DNA from: Malikia granosa
Lineage (GTDB): Bacteria > Pseudomonadota > Gammaproteobacteria > Burkholderiales > Burkholderiaceae_C
Reading direction: 5' to 3'
DNA length: 64,000 nt
NCBI RefSeq assembly: GCF_002980595.1
Contig: NZ_PVLQ01000035.1
Coordinates: 1 to 64,000, forward strand
Positions 45,205-54,589 of the stretch are shown piece by piece. The translations under genes and the position numbers were made by a program. The notes beneath the pieces were generated by a model that saw only the letters and a list, made by a program, of their open reading frames with translations, was not told where the DNA came from and made no database searches. Positions within the stretch are counted from its first letter, which is position 1, and every line of letters starts with the position of its first letter.

Positions 45205-46077
45205 CTATTGTCCCAGTTTCGGCATGGTCCAGTCGAGTTCAAGGCGGCACGGCACGCTGTGGTGCAGCGGCCAGTGGGCGGGACGCTCGCCGTCGGCGAA
45301 GACCTGGGGCTGGTGCGTCCACTCCTGCAGCACCAGACTGCCGACGCCGGCATGCACGATCAGGCTGCTGCGCGTGCCGTAGCCGCGCTCGGGCGCATGG
45401 ACGAAGGCGCTGGACAGGCGCCGCTCCAGGTCGATCGGCACGCCGGTGCGCGGCAGTCTGTCGTCGTCCGCCTCGCCCATCGCGCGCAGCGCCTGCAGCA
45501 GGTCTTGCGTCTCGTCGGCATGCGCACGCTGCGACAGATGGCGAGCCAGCGCCTCCTTCAGCGCCAGCGTCTTCGGCCAGGGCGTGTCCAGCCCCGCATT
45601 GGACAGGCCGTAGCAGCCCGGCCCCAGCGATCGGCCCTGCCAGCCCGGCGGCAGGCCGGCTTCATTCGGTCCGCTGGTATCGACGGCACGGTTGCTGAGC
45701 CAGGCCCAGCGCGAACGCTTAAGGTCGCCCAGCACCAGGTTGAAGCCGGCGTAGCGCGCCGGGTCGATGGCCGTGATCCAGTCCTGCCAGTCGGCCGCCG
45801 AATCGAGCCAGCCGGTCACGAGATCGCCCCGGCTGCGTGGCGCGGCCTCGACTGGCCAGTGGCGCACATTGGTCAGCATCGCGACGCGGCCATCCTCGGA
45901 CAGGCCGATCCAGCTGCCGCCGGCCTGCAAGTCGCGTCCGGCAGCGACCTGCTTGCCCGAAGGCAGTTGCCACAGCTGCAAGGGCTGGGTCGGCCGGTCG
46001 AAGAATTCGTCCCGGTTCGATGCCAGCAGCAGCGGCAGTCCGGGTCGACCATGGATGGCGAAGGCGATCAGGCACAT
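45205..46077 (-). CDS. NRDE (TANGO2-like) family protein
   Basis: A 290-aa member of the NRDE family, named for the N-terminal motif seen here in MCLIAFAI...LLLASNRDEFFDRPT. Other landmarks are AAGRDLQAGGSWIGLSEDGR, VAMLTNVRHWPVE, RSRGDLVTGWL and GTRSSLIVHA. The N-terminal cysteine after Met is conserved, as in Ntn-type hydrolases. The function in bacteria is not established; the eukaryotic TANGO2 relative has been linked to heme and lipid handling. It lies 27 nt after the DUF2306 gene. Confidence 0.9.
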   Translation of the reverse strand: MCLIAFAIHGRPGLPLLLASNRDEFFDRPTQPLQLWQLPSGKQVAAGRDLQAGGSWIGLSEDGRVAMLTNVRHWPVEAAPRSRGDLVTGWLDSAADWQDWITAIDPARYAGFNLVLGDLKRSRWAWLSNRAVDTSGPNEAGLPPGWQGRSLGPGCYGLSNAGLDTPWPKTLALKEALARHLSQRAHADETQDLLQALRAMGEADDDRLPRTGVPIDLERRLSSAFVHAPERGYGTRSSLIVHAGVGSLVLQEWTHQPQVFADGERPAHWPLHHSVPCRLELDWTMPKLGQ

Positions 46078-46104
46078 GAGGGAATTGTCCGGTAACTGGC
46101 TTCA

Positions 46105-46500
46105 TCAGGCCCATAGCCAGTTTCCCAGCAACCGGCCAGGCAGCAAGGCGAAGGCTCCGGCAACCAGGCAGGCACCGACATAGAGGCCTTGCATGGTCTT
46201 GCGATGGGCCGCCAGGTTGCCGCGCCGCAAGGCACGCCAGGAGAGCAGGAGCTGGCTCAGGGTGAAGGGAATCAGCAGGTGAATCCAGCTGTAGCCCGCG
46301 AGGTTGGGCCGCGCGAAGTCCCTGATGAACAGGGCCGAGATGGCGCTGACCAGCATCAGCGTGACCCAGGCATAGCCCGCTGCCCGGTGCGGCCGGGGTC
46401 TGGGCTGGCTTCCCAGGCGCGTCCACAGCGCGATCGGGCCGATGGCCGTCGCAGCCAGGGCGGCGGCCAGATGAATGGCGATGGCAGGGGTGATTGACAT
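46105..46500 (-). CDS. DUF2306-like four-helix membrane protein
   Basis: A 131-aa membrane protein with four predicted helices. Stretches such as IHLAAALAATAIGPIALW, HRAAGYAWVTLMLVSAISALFI, WIHLLIPFTLSQLLLSW and AHRKTMQGLYVGACLVAGAFALLPGR match the DUF2306 pattern, where two histidine-bearing helices (H in IHLAAA, H in AHRKTM) resemble heme-ligand spacing. That ligand role is inference. It lies between ygfZ and the NRDE gene. Confidence 0.75.
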   Translation of the reverse strand: MSITPAIAIHLAAALAATAIGPIALWTRLGSQPRPRPHRAAGYAWVTLMLVSAISALFIRDFARPNLAGYSWIHLLIPFTLSQLLLSWRALRRGNLAAHRKTMQGLYVGACLVAGAFALLPGRLLGNWLWA

Positions 46501-46542
46501 GGGTAAGGCTTGTGTACCCCCGTGCTGGCAGCGGGTTCGGGC

Positions 46543-47484
46543 TCAGATGTCCTGCAGCAACTCGTAGGGCAGGGCCAGCGGCTGCAGCGCCGCGCCACCA
46601 GGCTCGCCGACCGTCAAGGCCTGGCCGTCGAGCGTCGACGTCTGCAGCGAGACGATCGCCTCCCAGCCCTGACGCGGATGCGGGGCGGCTGCGGCGACCA
46701 GACCACAGGGCTGCTCGGCATCCGCCGCGTGGAAGACCTCCTGGCCGACGCTCAGCTCGGCATCGGCATGGAAGAGCTGCGCCCGGCGCTTGAGCGCGCC
46801 ACGGTACTGGCTGCGCGCGACCACTTCCTGGCCCGGATAGCAGCCCTTCTTGAAGTTGACGCCACCGACCGACTCGTAGTTGAGCATCTGTGGCACGAAG
46901 GCGTCGACCACTGGCGCGCTGACCAGCGCGACGCCGCTGCGCACCTCCAGCCAGCTCAAGAGCGCCGGCGCCAGCTCGGCCGCCGGCTGCTCGCCGCTGG
47001 CGGGCAGGCAGAGCAGGGCGCGCGCAGCTCCCGCGGCAGCCGGCAGCCGGATCCAGTCGCCGCCATCGGCTGTCAGCCTGGCCCAGGGCTGGGCCGGCAG
47101 CTCGGCGGGCAGGCTGGCGCCGACCGCGCCATAGAGGGCGAAATCGGCCGACACGTCGCTGAGCCTGGCCTTGGCACGCAGCACGAACATCGACAGCCGC
47201 TTGAGCGTGGGTGCCAGCAGGTCGCGGCGGCAGGCCAGCAGGATCTCCTCGGGGCCGGTTTTCCAGCCGATGAAGCTCGCCAGCATGCGGCCCTTGGCCG
47301 AGCAGAAGCCGGCCAGCCTCGCCTCGCCCTGGCCCAGCAGCAGGAAATCCTGCGTCAGCTGGCCGTGCAGGAAGGTGGCGGCATCGGCGCCCTGGGCCCG
47401 GATCACGCCCCAGTCGTCCAGCCTGGCCAGGCCTTGCAGGGTGGAGGCATCGAAGTCGAAGTCGGAAGTGGTGGAGGCGCTCAT
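46543..47484 (-). CDS. ygfZ: tRNA-modifying / Fe-S cluster protein YgfZ
   Basis: YgfZ is a folate-binding protein of the GcvT fold that supports iron-sulfur enzymes such as MiaB. The 313-aa product has the diagnostic KGCYPGQEVVARSQYRG motif with its essential cysteine. It also has an N-terminal barrel segment (LARLDDWGVIRAQGADAATFLHGQLTQDF). ATG at 47484 gives MSASTTSDFDF; a longer frame upstream lacks similarity. It is divergent from mltG, a gene order common in proteobacteria. Confidence 0.93.
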   Translation of the reverse strand: MSASTTSDFDFDASTLQGLARLDDWGVIRAQGADAATFLHGQLTQDFLLLGQGEARLAGFCSAKGRMLASFIGWKTGPEEILLACRRDLLAPTLKRLSMFVLRAKARLSDVSADFALYGAVGASLPAELPAQPWARLTADGGDWIRLPAAAGAARALLCLPASGEQPAAELAPALLSWLEVRSGVALVSAPVVDAFVPQMLNYESVGGVNFKKGCYPGQEVVARSQYRGALKRRAQLFHADAELSVGQEVFHAADAEQPCGLVAAAAPHPRQGWEAIVSLQTSTLDGQALTVGEPGGAALQPLALPYELLQDI

Positions 47485-47560
47485 GGTGGCTTTCGTTTTC
47501 CTTGGGCCGCCTTCATGGCGGTCGAATATCATTGCGGGCTCTGATTTTCCCAAAGGCCGG

Positions 47561-48595
47561 ATGGTTGTGCAGCGTCGAGCGAAAAATAGGTGGATTACAG
47601 CCTTGATAGGGGGGGGGGCAGCCTGCGCGCTTGTCGCGGTGGCTGTCTTCTACTGGCTGCAGCGGCCGCTCTACCTGAACGACAGCCCATCGGCCCGGCC
47701 GCTGGACCTGTCGATTCCGGCCGGCGCCTCGGCGCGCCAGGTGGCGCAGCAGCTGCAGCAGGCCGGCGTGCCAGGGCCTGACTGGCTGCTCTACGGCTGG
47801 CTGCGCCTGTCGGGCCAGTCGCGCAAGATCCAGGCCGGCAACTACGAGATCGAGTCCGGCACCACGCCGCTGCAACTGCTCGACAAGCTGGTGCGCGGCG
47901 AGCAGGCGCTGCGCCGCGTGACCCTGGTCGAAGGCTGGAACTACCGCCAGGTGCTGCAGGCACTCAAGAGCGCCGACCAGCTGAGCTGGGATCTGCCCGA
48001 CGCGGCGCTGGCGCAGCCCGCGCAGCTCATGCACGCACTCGGCCTGCCGGGATCGCACCCCGAGGGCCGCTTCTTTCCCGACACCTACCTCTATCCCAAG
48101 CGGCAGAAGGCCTCGGTGCTGCTGCGCCAGGCCGCGGCCGAGATGCAGCGCCAGCTCGACCAGGCCTGGGCCCAGCGGGCGCCAGGCCTGCCGCTCAAGA
48201 CGCCCGAGGAAGCGCTGATCCTGGCCAGCGTGGTCGAGAAGGAGACCGGCGCCAGCGCGGATCGTCCCTTGGTCGCGGCCGTCTTCATCAACCGGCTGCG
48301 CTTGGGGATGAGGCTGCAGACCGACCCGACCGTGATCTACGGCCTGGGCCCGGCCTTCGACGGCAATCTGCGCAAGCGTGACCTGCTGGCTGACACAGCC
48401 TACAACAGCTACACCCGCGCCGGCCTGCCGCCGACGCCGATCGCGATGCCGGGCCTGGCCTCGCTGCGCGCCACCCTGCAGCCGGCGGCCAGCCAGGCGC
48501 TCTACTTTGTCGCGCGCGGCGACGGCAGCAGCCAGTTCAGCGCTACGCTCGACGAGCACAATCAGGCGGTGCGCCGCTACATCCTGGCCCGTTGA
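47561..48595 (+). CDS. mltG: endolytic transglycosylase MltG
   Basis: MltG cleaves nascent glycan strands and sets their length, anchored in the inner membrane. The 344-aa protein has a short cytoplasmic start, one membrane helix (about 14-35), a LysM-like module ([19 protein letters not shown]) and the YceG catalytic domain with [23 protein letters not shown] (catalytic glutamate near 226), [20 protein letters not shown] and [19 protein letters not shown] run of ten G (47609-47618) falls at codons 17-20 just inside the membrane helix. It overlaps nothing upstream and leads the tmk-holB-tatD run. Confidence 0.95.
   Translation: MVVQRRAKNRWITALIGGGAACALVAVAVFYWLQRPLYLNDSPSARPLDLSIPAGASARQVAQQLQQAGVPGPDWLLYGWLRLSGQSRKIQAGNYEIESGTTPLQLLDKLVRGEQALRRVTLVEGWNYRQVLQALKSADQLSWDLPDAALAQPAQLMHALGLPGSHPEGRFFPDTYLYPKRQKASVLLRQAAAEMQRQLDQAWAQRAPGLPLKTPEEALILASVVEKETGASADRPLVAAVFINRLRLGMRLQTDPTVIYGLGPAFDGNLRKRDLLADTAYNSYTRAGLPPTPIAMPGLASLRATLQPAASQALYFVARGDGSSQFSATLDEHNQAVRRYILAR
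47609..47618. repeat. G10 homopolymer inside mltG
   Basis: Ten consecutive G residues encode part of IGGGA near the N-terminus of MltG. A one-base slip would frameshift the whole enzyme. Such tracts are the usual substrate for phase variation in other bacteria; here it may also be mere chance in a high-GC genome. Confidence 0.7.
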
Positions 48596-48624
48596 CTTCC
48601 AAGCCTATCTTTCAAGGCCACCTA

Positions 48625-49275
48625 ATGACCCAGAGGACCCCGAGCGGTTTGTTCATCAGTTTCGAAGGCATAGATGGTGCCGGCAAGTCCACCCATATCG
48701 CCGCCGTCGCCGACTGGTTCCGCGCCCGCGGCCGTCGCGTCACGCTGACGCGCGAGCCAGGCGGCACCCCCTTGGCGGAAAAGCTGCGCGAGCTGCTGCT
48801 GCACGACGCGATGGACCCGCTGAGCGAGGCGCTGCTGATGTTCGCCGCCCGGCGCGACCATGTGCTGCAAGTGATCCAGCCCGCATTGGCGCGCGGCGAG
48901 GTGCTGCTGTGCGACCGCTTCACCGATGCCACCTTCGCCTACCAAGGCTACGGCCGTGGCTTCGACTTGCAGGTGCTGGGCCAGCTCGAGCAGTGGGTGC
49001 AGCAGCAGCCCGGACAGGACAGGCTGCTCGAGCCCGAGCGCTGCTTCTGGTTCGACCTGCCGCCGGCGATTGCTGCAGCTCGACTCGTCGGCGCGCGCCA
49101 GCCCGACAAGTTCGAGGCCGAGGCCGAGCCCTTCTTCCAGCGTGTCGCCAGCGGCTATGCCGCGCGTGCGGCGCAGTCGCCGCAACGCTTCGCCCGCATC
49201 GATGCCAGCCAGAGCCTGGAGCAGGTGCGCGAGCAGGTGCTGCGGCATTGCGAGCAGTTCTGGGGCCCAGCATGA
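48625..49275 (+). CDS. tmk: thymidylate kinase
   Basis: Tmk phosphorylates dTMP to dTDP. The 216-aa protein starts at ATG 48625 ([23 protein letters not shown]), with the P loop at about 10-20. It also has [19 protein letters not shown] (the DR(E/H)-type phosphate clamp region), [19 protein letters not shown] and a lid segment [25 protein letters not shown] start 11 codons earlier overlaps the mltG stop and is less likely. The stop overlaps the holB start (ATGA). Confidence 0.96.
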   Translation: MTQRTPSGLFISFEGIDGAGKSTHIAAVADWFRARGRRVTLTREPGGTPLAEKLRELLLHDAMDPLSEALLMFAARRDHVLQVIQPALARGEVLLCDRFTDATFAYQGYGRGFDLQVLGQLEQWVQQQPGQDRLLEPERCFWFDLPPAIAAARLVGARQPDKFEAEAEPFFQRVASGYAARAAQSPQRFARIDASQSLEQVREQVLRHCEQFWGPA

Positions 49276-50315
49276 ACGAGCAAGCCGACGCCAGCCGCCT
49301 GCCGCCCTGGCTGCAACGCCAGCTGGTGGCGCTGCAGCAGCAGCGCGGCCACGCAGTCCTGCTCAGCGGTCCGGCCGGACTGGGCCAGTACCCGCTGGCG
49401 CTGGCGCTGGCGCGGGCCTGGCTCTGCGAGGCGCCAAGCCCGGAGCAGGGCGCCTGCGGCCGCTGCGCCAGCTGCCACGCCGTCGATGTGCGCACCCACC
49501 CGGACCTGTTCGTGCTGATGCCCGAGACGCTGGCGCTTGAGCTCGGCTGGCCGCTGGACGAGCGCACCCAGGACAAGATCGACAAGAAGGAGCTCAAGCC
49601 CGGCAAGTTCATCCGCGTCGACGCCACGCGCGAGGCGGTGGCCTTCACCCAGTTCACCCGCTCGCGCGGCGCAACCAAGGTGGTGCTGGTCTATCCGGCC
49701 GACCGGCTCAACATGGAGTCGGCCAACACCCTGCTCAAGACGCTCGAGGAACCGCCGGGGGCGCTGCGCTTCGTGCTCGCGACCGAGGCCGCCCATGCGC
49801 TGCTGCCCACGATCCGCAGCCGCTGCCAGCAGCACGCGCTCGAATGGCCGGCTCAGCCCGAGGCGCTGGACTGGCTCGAGCAGGCGGTGCAGGGCGACCC
49901 GGCACTGGCCGGCAAGCCCCAGTCCCGCGAGTCGCTCGCCACCTGGCTGCTGGCCGCTGGCGGCCGTCCCGACGAGGCGCTCGCACTGGCCCGGCTTGGG
50001 CTGACGACCGCGGCCTGGAGCGGCCTGCCGCGCTCGGTCGCGCGCGGCGACTGGTCCGCGCTGGCCGACTGGGCACCAGCACGCCAGCTCGACCTGCTGC
50101 ACAAGATCTGCCATGACCTGATGGTGCTCGCCAGCGGCGGACTGCCGCGCTTCTTTTCATCCGCCGACCTGCCGCCGCCGCCGCGGCTGTCCGCGCTGCT
50201 GCAATGGCAAAAGGCCTTGCAGCAGGCGGCCCGCACGGTCGAGCATCCCTTCAACGCCGGTCTGCAGCAGGAGGCCTGGGCCGGCCTGGCCCGCTCGGTG
50301 CTGGCGCCTCATTGA
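49272..50315 (+). CDS. holB: DNA polymerase III subunit delta'
   Basis: The delta' subunit is a rigid AAA+ member of the clamp loader. The 347-aa protein has a Walker A-like loop [12 protein letters not shown] that lacks the lysine, as expected for delta', which does not hydrolyse ATP. A zinc module follows ([11 protein letters not shown] with an earlier cysteine in AWLCEAPS), then the SRC-type segment [14 protein letters not shown] and [21 protein letters not shown]. It lies between tmk and tatD, as in most proteobacteria. Confidence 0.94.
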   Translation: MNEQADASRLPPWLQRQLVALQQQRGHAVLLSGPAGLGQYPLALALARAWLCEAPSPEQGACGRCASCHAVDVRTHPDLFVLMPETLALELGWPLDERTQDKIDKKELKPGKFIRVDATREAVAFTQFTRSRGATKVVLVYPADRLNMESANTLLKTLEEPPGALRFVLATEAAHALLPTIRSRCQQHALEWPAQPEALDWLEQAVQGDPALAGKPQSRESLATWLLAAGGRPDEALALARLGLTTAAWSGLPRSVARGDWSALADWAPARQLDLLHKICHDLMVLASGGLPRFFSSADLPPPPRLSALLQWQKALQQAARTVEHPFNAGLQQEAWAGLARSVLAPH

Positions 50316-50324
50316 TTCTTCCCC

Positions 50325-51137
50325 ATGTTCATCGATTCGCATTGCCACCTGAACTTCCCCGAACTGCGCAGCCAGCTGCCCGCGATCCTGCAAGCCATGC
50401 AGCAGGCGCAGGTCGAGCGCGCGCTGTGCATCAGCACCACGCTGGAGGAGTTCGACAACGTCCATGAGCTCGCGCTCGCGCATGAGCAGATCTGGGCCAC
50501 GGTCGGCGTCCATCCCGACAACGAAGGGGTGCGCGAGCCCTCGGTCGAGGAGCTGGTCCGGCTGTCGCAGCTGCCGCGCGTGATCGGCATCGGCGAGACC
50601 GGGCTCGACTACTACCGCCTGGGCGAACGCAGCCTGGCCGACATGGAATGGCAGCGCGAGCGTTTCCGCCGCCATATCCGCGCCGCGCGCCAGACCGACC
50701 TGCCGCTGGTGATCCACACCCGCAACGCCTCGGACGACACCCTGGCCATCCTGCGGGAAGCGGGTGGCTTCGGCGCACAAGGGGCAGGGGATCTGCCGCT
50801 GGCGCGCGGGGTGTTCCATTGCTTCACCGAAAGCGTTGCGGTCGCGCGGGCCGCGCTCGAGCTGGGCTTCTACATCTCGTTCTCGGGCATCCTGACCTTC
50901 AAGAACGCGACCGACCTGCACGAGGTCGCGCGCTTCGTGCCGCTGGACCGCTGCCTGATCGAGACCGACAGCCCCTATCTGGCACCAGTGCCGCATCGCG
51001 GCAAGACCAACACGCCGGCCTGGGTGCCGCATGTGGCGCAGAAGCTGGCCGAACTCAAGGGGCTGCCGCTCGAACAGGTCGCCGCCGCGACCAGCGCCAA
51101 CACGCTGGCACTGTTCCGAGGCATGGCGGCTTCCTGA
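50325..51137 (+). CDS. tatD: TatD family metal-dependent DNase
   Basis: A 270-aa amidohydrolase-fold nuclease of the TatD/YcfH group that follows holB. Metal ligands lie in MFIDSHCHLNF, VIGIGETGLDYYR, PLVIHTRNASDD, GVFHCFTES and LIETDSPYLAPVPHRGK. The length is normal. It starts 9 nt after holB and ends 2 nt before the ankyrin gene. Confidence 0.95.
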   Translation: MFIDSHCHLNFPELRSQLPAILQAMQQAQVERALCISTTLEEFDNVHELALAHEQIWATVGVHPDNEGVREPSVEELVRLSQLPRVIGIGETGLDYYRLGERSLADMEWQRERFRRHIRAARQTDLPLVIHTRNASDDTLAILREAGGFGAQGAGDLPLARGVFHCFTESVAVARAALELGFYISFSGILTFKNATDLHEVARFVPLDRCLIETDSPYLAPVPHRGKTNTPAWVPHVAQKLAELKGLPLEQVAAATSANTLALFRGMAAS

Positions 51138-51139
51138 TC

Positions 51140-51838
51140 ATGCCGCTACCGCTTGATTGCTTGGGTCGGCGCCGAACCGTCTTGCAACTGGGTGCCATGC
51201 TGCTGGGGGTCGGCATCGGCCTGCCTGCCGCGGCGGGGTCCTACGCGGATTTCCTGCACGCCTTGCGCAACGACGAGGTCGATACCCTGCGCCGGCTGCA
51301 GCGCCAGGGCTTCGACCTCAACACCCGGGACGAAGCGGGCCAGCCCGGGCTGATGCTGGCGCTGCGCTCGGATTCGCTGCGGGCGGCCGGATTCCTGATC
51401 GCCCAGCCCGGCATCGACCTCGACGCGCTCGGCCCGACTGGAGAAAACGCGCTGATGCTGGCGGCCCTGCGTGGCCATGCCGGACTGCTGCGGCAGCTGA
51501 TCGAGCGGGGCGCCGAAGTCAACAAGCCGGGCTGGACACCCTTGCACTACGCCGCCACCCATCCGGGCCCGGCCAGCGTCGAGATGGTCGAGCTGCTGCT
51601 CGAGCATTCCGCCTATATCGATGCCGCCTCGCCCAACGACAGCACGCCGCTGATGATGGCGGCGCGCTACGGCAATCCCGCCAGCGTGCGGCTGCTGATC
51701 GACGCAGGCGCCGATGTCACGCTGCGCAACCAGCAGGGACTCAATGCGCGCGACTTCGCCGCCGCCGTCGAGCGCAAGGACCTGGCCGACCTGATCAACC
51801 GGGCCTTGCGCGCCAAGCTGGGGCCGGCGACCTGGTGA
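51140..51838 (+). CDS. exported ankyrin-repeat protein
   Basis: A 232-aa protein with a hydrophobic N-terminal segment preceded by arginines (GRRRTVLQLGAMLLGVGIGLPAAAGS), which resembles a twin-arginine signal peptide. The rest is about five ankyrin repeats, with repeat marks such as GENALMLAALRGHAGLLRQL, GWTPLHYAATHP and DSTPLMMAARYGNPASVRLL. It is probably a periplasmic binding protein. A conserved ankyrin gene after tatD is usual in this bacterial group; the partner is unknown. Confidence 0.87.
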   Translation: MPLPLDCLGRRRTVLQLGAMLLGVGIGLPAAAGSYADFLHALRNDEVDTLRRLQRQGFDLNTRDEAGQPGLMLALRSDSLRAAGFLIAQPGIDLDALGPTGENALMLAALRGHAGLLRQLIERGAEVNKPGWTPLHYAATHPGPASVEMVELLLEHSAYIDAASPNDSTPLMMAARYGNPASVRLLIDAGADVTLRNQQGLNARDFAAAVERKDLADLINRALRAKLGPATW

Positions 51839-51947
51839 TCTTCTTGGAATGGTCGTTCTGGCAAGTATTTATCGCCTGACGGCGGCAACCGAGGCGGTCT
51901 TTGTTCTTGCCGTTTTCTGCTGCCTGAGTCCGGGCTGACTCTGGCGC

Positions 51948-52988
51948 TCAGCGCAGGGTCTTGCGCCGCACCGGAGCCGCCGCAGGAACCGAGCGCCGCA
52001 CCGGCTTGAGCCGGCTCGGGCCCGGCTTGGCGCCATCGGCAGCCACCGCTGCCGGCTGGCGCCGGGCCTCGGCCAAGGCCGACTGCAGGGCCGCGGTGCG
52101 GGCCTTTTCCTCGTCGAGGTATTTCTCCAGCGTACGGGCCAGCGCATCGGCTGCCTTGCGCTTTTCCTTTTCGCCCGCTAGCTCCCGTTCGGTCACGCGC
52201 GCGGCATCGATGGCCAGCAGGCGCTGCCGGCGCTCCTCGTCGCCGGCAGCCTGCGCCTGGCGCCGCGACTGCTCGAGCTGGCCCAGGCGCTCGGCCGACT
52301 GGTCCAGCCGCGACTGCAGCACGGCGGCGCGCTCGGTCGCGGCGCGGTTTTCCTCCCCAGATCGAACCAGGGTGGATTGCAACTCGTCCAGGCGCTGTGT
52401 CTGGGTGGCGTTCTGTTGCTCGAGCGCCTGGGCCTGCTGCAGCGCTTGCTCCAGCCTGGATTCGAGTGCCTGCAGCGTCTCGCACGCCGACTGGCGTTCA
52501 GCCTCGAGCGCCTGCTGCCGGGCCGCCAGCTCGGCGGCTTGCTGTGCGCGCAGCTGCTGCGCTTCGGCCTCGTAGGGGCGGCGGATCTCGTCCTTCATCA
52601 ACTCGAGCAGGCGCTCGAGCCAGCGATTCAGCCCCTCGACCATGTCGGCTGGCAGCGACGGGTGCGCCACGCCCAGGGTGCTGGCCCGCACCAGGCTGCG
52701 CCGGTAGGCCGCCACGCAATCCTGCGCCACGCCGGCGGTGCCGACTGGTATCGCTGGCAGGTTGGAGGGCCGCTGGGCATTGAAGAGCTGCAGCAGCCCG
52801 ACCAGCCGGGCGCCGGTCGGCACGTCGCCCTCGAGCCTGGCCACCAGCCGCGTCATCGACGAATAGGCCTCGCGCGCCGTGACCTGCTGCGCCGCCAGCG
52901 GCGTCAACAGGGCCAGCAAGGCCTGGCGCAGCTGGGCCTCACGATCGCTGGCAACGGGATGTGGTTCGAGATTGGCGGCTTCAGTCAT
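51948..52988 (-). CDS. long coiled-coil protein, possibly KfrA-like DNA-binding
   Basis: A 346-aa protein with a compact N-terminal part (about 1-150: TREAYSS-type segments VTAREAYSSMTRLVARLEGDVPTG, LVGLLQLFNAQRPSNLPAIP) and a long Gln/Glu/Ala/Arg coiled coil (about 155-310) with heptads such as LESRLEQALQQAQALEQQNA. A basic Pro/Arg/Lys tail follows (SRLKPVRRSVPAAAPVRRKT). No family was recognised with certainty. The shape is that of KfrA-type nucleoid or plasmid-partition DNA-binding proteins, but the N-terminus does not obviously match KfrA_N. It is divergent from a tyrosine recombinase and shares an AT-rich gap with a strong inverted repeat. Confidence 0.7.
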   Translation of the reverse strand: MTEAANLEPHPVASDREAQLRQALLALLTPLAAQQVTAREAYSSMTRLVARLEGDVPTGARLVGLLQLFNAQRPSNLPAIPVGTAGVAQDCVAAYRRSLVRASTLGVAHPSLPADMVEGLNRWLERLLELMKDEIRRPYEAEAQQLRAQQAAELAARQQALEAERQSACETLQALESRLEQALQQAQALEQQNATQTQRLDELQSTLVRSGEENRAATERAAVLQSRLDQSAERLGQLEQSRRQAQAAGDEERRQRLLAIDAARVTERELAGEKEKRKAADALARTLEKYLDEEKARTAALQSALAEARRQPAAVAADGAKPGPSRLKPVRRSVPAAAPVRRKTLR

Positions 52989-53043
52989 GGGGGTTTTCCG
53001 GGATCGTGGCGGGTTATGGGACTTGCTTCAGTTGCCGGGCATT

Positions 53044-53071
53044 TTACGTATTTCTTAGACGTAATACGTAA
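53044..53071. promoter_or_regulatory. inverted repeat in the coiled-coil/recombinase gap
   Basis: TTACGTATT (53044-53052) and AATACGTAA (53063-53071) are a perfect 9-bp inverted repeat with a 10-bp spacer in the AT-rich gap between the divergent genes. Its place and symmetry suggest an operator for the coiled-coil protein or a recombinase-binding site. Confidence 0.55.
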
Positions 53072-53220
53072 GATAAATACATATCCATCTTTCCAGATTC
53101 TGTTAATGTGAATTATCGGAACTAGGATATTATCCGGCAGGGGAGATGGACTGGATAAACGCGGCACAATCGATCCCGCTCGACCCAAGCCTTGCTGGGC
53201 CGAAAAAAAATCGCAGAACA

Positions 53221-54504
53221 ATGCCTGATCACAATTCCACCCAAGACCTGGTGCTCGACGGCTTCGTCATTCCAGCCGGGGCCGGCGAGCAGTCGCCCGG
53301 GCTGCTGTTCGACCTGACGGCGGTCGGCAACTGGCTTGAGCCGTTTCGGCGCAAGAGCCCGCACACCCACCGGGCCTACCAGCGCATCGCCGCCTACTGG
53401 CTCTATTTCCTCGAGCAGACCCATGGTTACCATCCCGACTTGCTGCTGCGCGCCGGTCCGATCGACGCGCATGATTTCCTGCGCGCGCTGACGCACGAAG
53501 CGCTGGATGCCGAACCGGCGCGCCAGTCGGCCACCCGGGCTTCCGGCTCGGGCCAGTTCGAGCTCGCGCGCCTGGCTCCGGCGCCGTTCTGGCAGGACCG
53601 TTCGCCCCGCGCGCTGCCGAACCATTTCGGTGTCGCCAGCAACCCGTTTGCACGCGCCAAGTCGCCGCGCTCGGTGGCCCAGGCCATCGCGTCGCTGTCC
53701 TCGCTCTACAAGTTCAACAACACCAAGCGCTCGGCCCGCGACCAGGCCCTGCTCGATTTCAACCCCTTCTCCGACCTGGGCCGCTTCATCGTCAAGCAAG
53801 ATGCCAAGACCGACCGCGTCTTCGAGCCCAAGGCCTATCTGCACATGCTGTCGGCTACCGACAGAATGCTGGCCCAGGCCGAGACCCAGGCCCAGCAGCA
53901 CCGCGCAATCCGCCTGCGCTGGATCACGGTGGCGCTGTTCAACCTCTGGATGCGGATCTCCGAGCTGTCTGGCCTGCGCATGAGCGACATCCGCCAGCGC
54001 GGTGGCATCTGGTTCGCCTCGGTCCATGGCAAGGGCCGCAAGGTGCGCGCGATCGAGATCACGCCTGCCGTCATGAAGGAATTGATGGCCTACCGCGAGT
54101 CGTTGGGCCTGCCCGCCTTGCCGCAGCGGCAAGAGACCGATGTCCCGGCCGTGGTGTCGCTGCGGCGCAGCGGCAGCCACTATCCGGCCATGACGCCGCG
54201 CGCCCTGTTCGGCGAGATCAAGGACCTGGGCCAGGCCGCCGCCGACTGGCTGCTCGAATCAAATCCGAACCCAGCCGACCTCGAGCTGCAATCGCTGGCG
54301 GAGCGGCTGCGCCAGGTCTCGCCACACTGGTTCCGCCATTCGGGCGCCTCGGAAGCGATCAACGGCCATTTCCCGATCGCCGACGCGGCCGAGCGCCTGG
54401 GCCACAAGGACCCGGCGATCACGGTGCGCATGTACTACCACGGCGATGCCAAGCGGCGTGTCGGTGCGCTGCAGGCGCTCGAGCAGGCCCGGGGCGAGGA
54501 CTGA
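53221..54504 (+). CDS. tyrosine recombinase/integrase
   Basis: A 427-aa site-specific recombinase, counted from ATG 53221 (MPDHNSTQ...); a longer frame upstream starts in the operator region. An N-terminal SAM-like core-binding domain (about 38-170, HTHRAYQRIAAYWLYFLEQT) precedes the catalytic domain. The active-site set is present: R245 in RISELSGLRMSDI, the lysine hairpin HGKGRKVRAIE, H369-R372 in SPHWFRHSG, H395 in LGHKDPA, and Y405 in VRMYYHGD. About 50 extra residues lie between the hairpin and the HxxR motif. No phage or plasmid genes flank it; three tRNA-Val genes follow 100 nt downstream. Confidence 0.88.
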   Translation: MPDHNSTQDLVLDGFVIPAGAGEQSPGLLFDLTAVGNWLEPFRRKSPHTHRAYQRIAAYWLYFLEQTHGYHPDLLLRAGPIDAHDFLRALTHEALDAEPARQSATRASGSGQFELARLAPAPFWQDRSPRALPNHFGVASNPFARAKSPRSVAQAIASLSSLYKFNNTKRSARDQALLDFNPFSDLGRFIVKQDAKTDRVFEPKAYLHMLSATDRMLAQAETQAQQHRAIRLRWITVALFNLWMRISELSGLRMSDIRQRGGIWFASVHGKGRKVRAIEITPAVMKELMAYRESLGLPALPQRQETDVPAVVSLRRSGSHYPAMTPRALFGEIKDLGQAAADWLLESNPNPADLELQSLAERLRQVSPHWFRHSGASEAINGHFPIADAAERLGHKDPAITVRMYYHGDAKRRVGALQALEQARGED

Positions 54505-54589
54505 CCCCAGTACGGCTTCAGGCCAGGCCCCCTGCCCGTCCCGGCGCAAAAAAATCCGCGCCCTGCCCTGAGGCCAGGTTTTTTCGGCA

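Noticed and set aside
48592-48624. Earlier TTG start for tmk overlapping the mltG stop
   Set aside because: The extra 11 residues have no family similarity and the ATG at 48625 gives the standard N-terminus.
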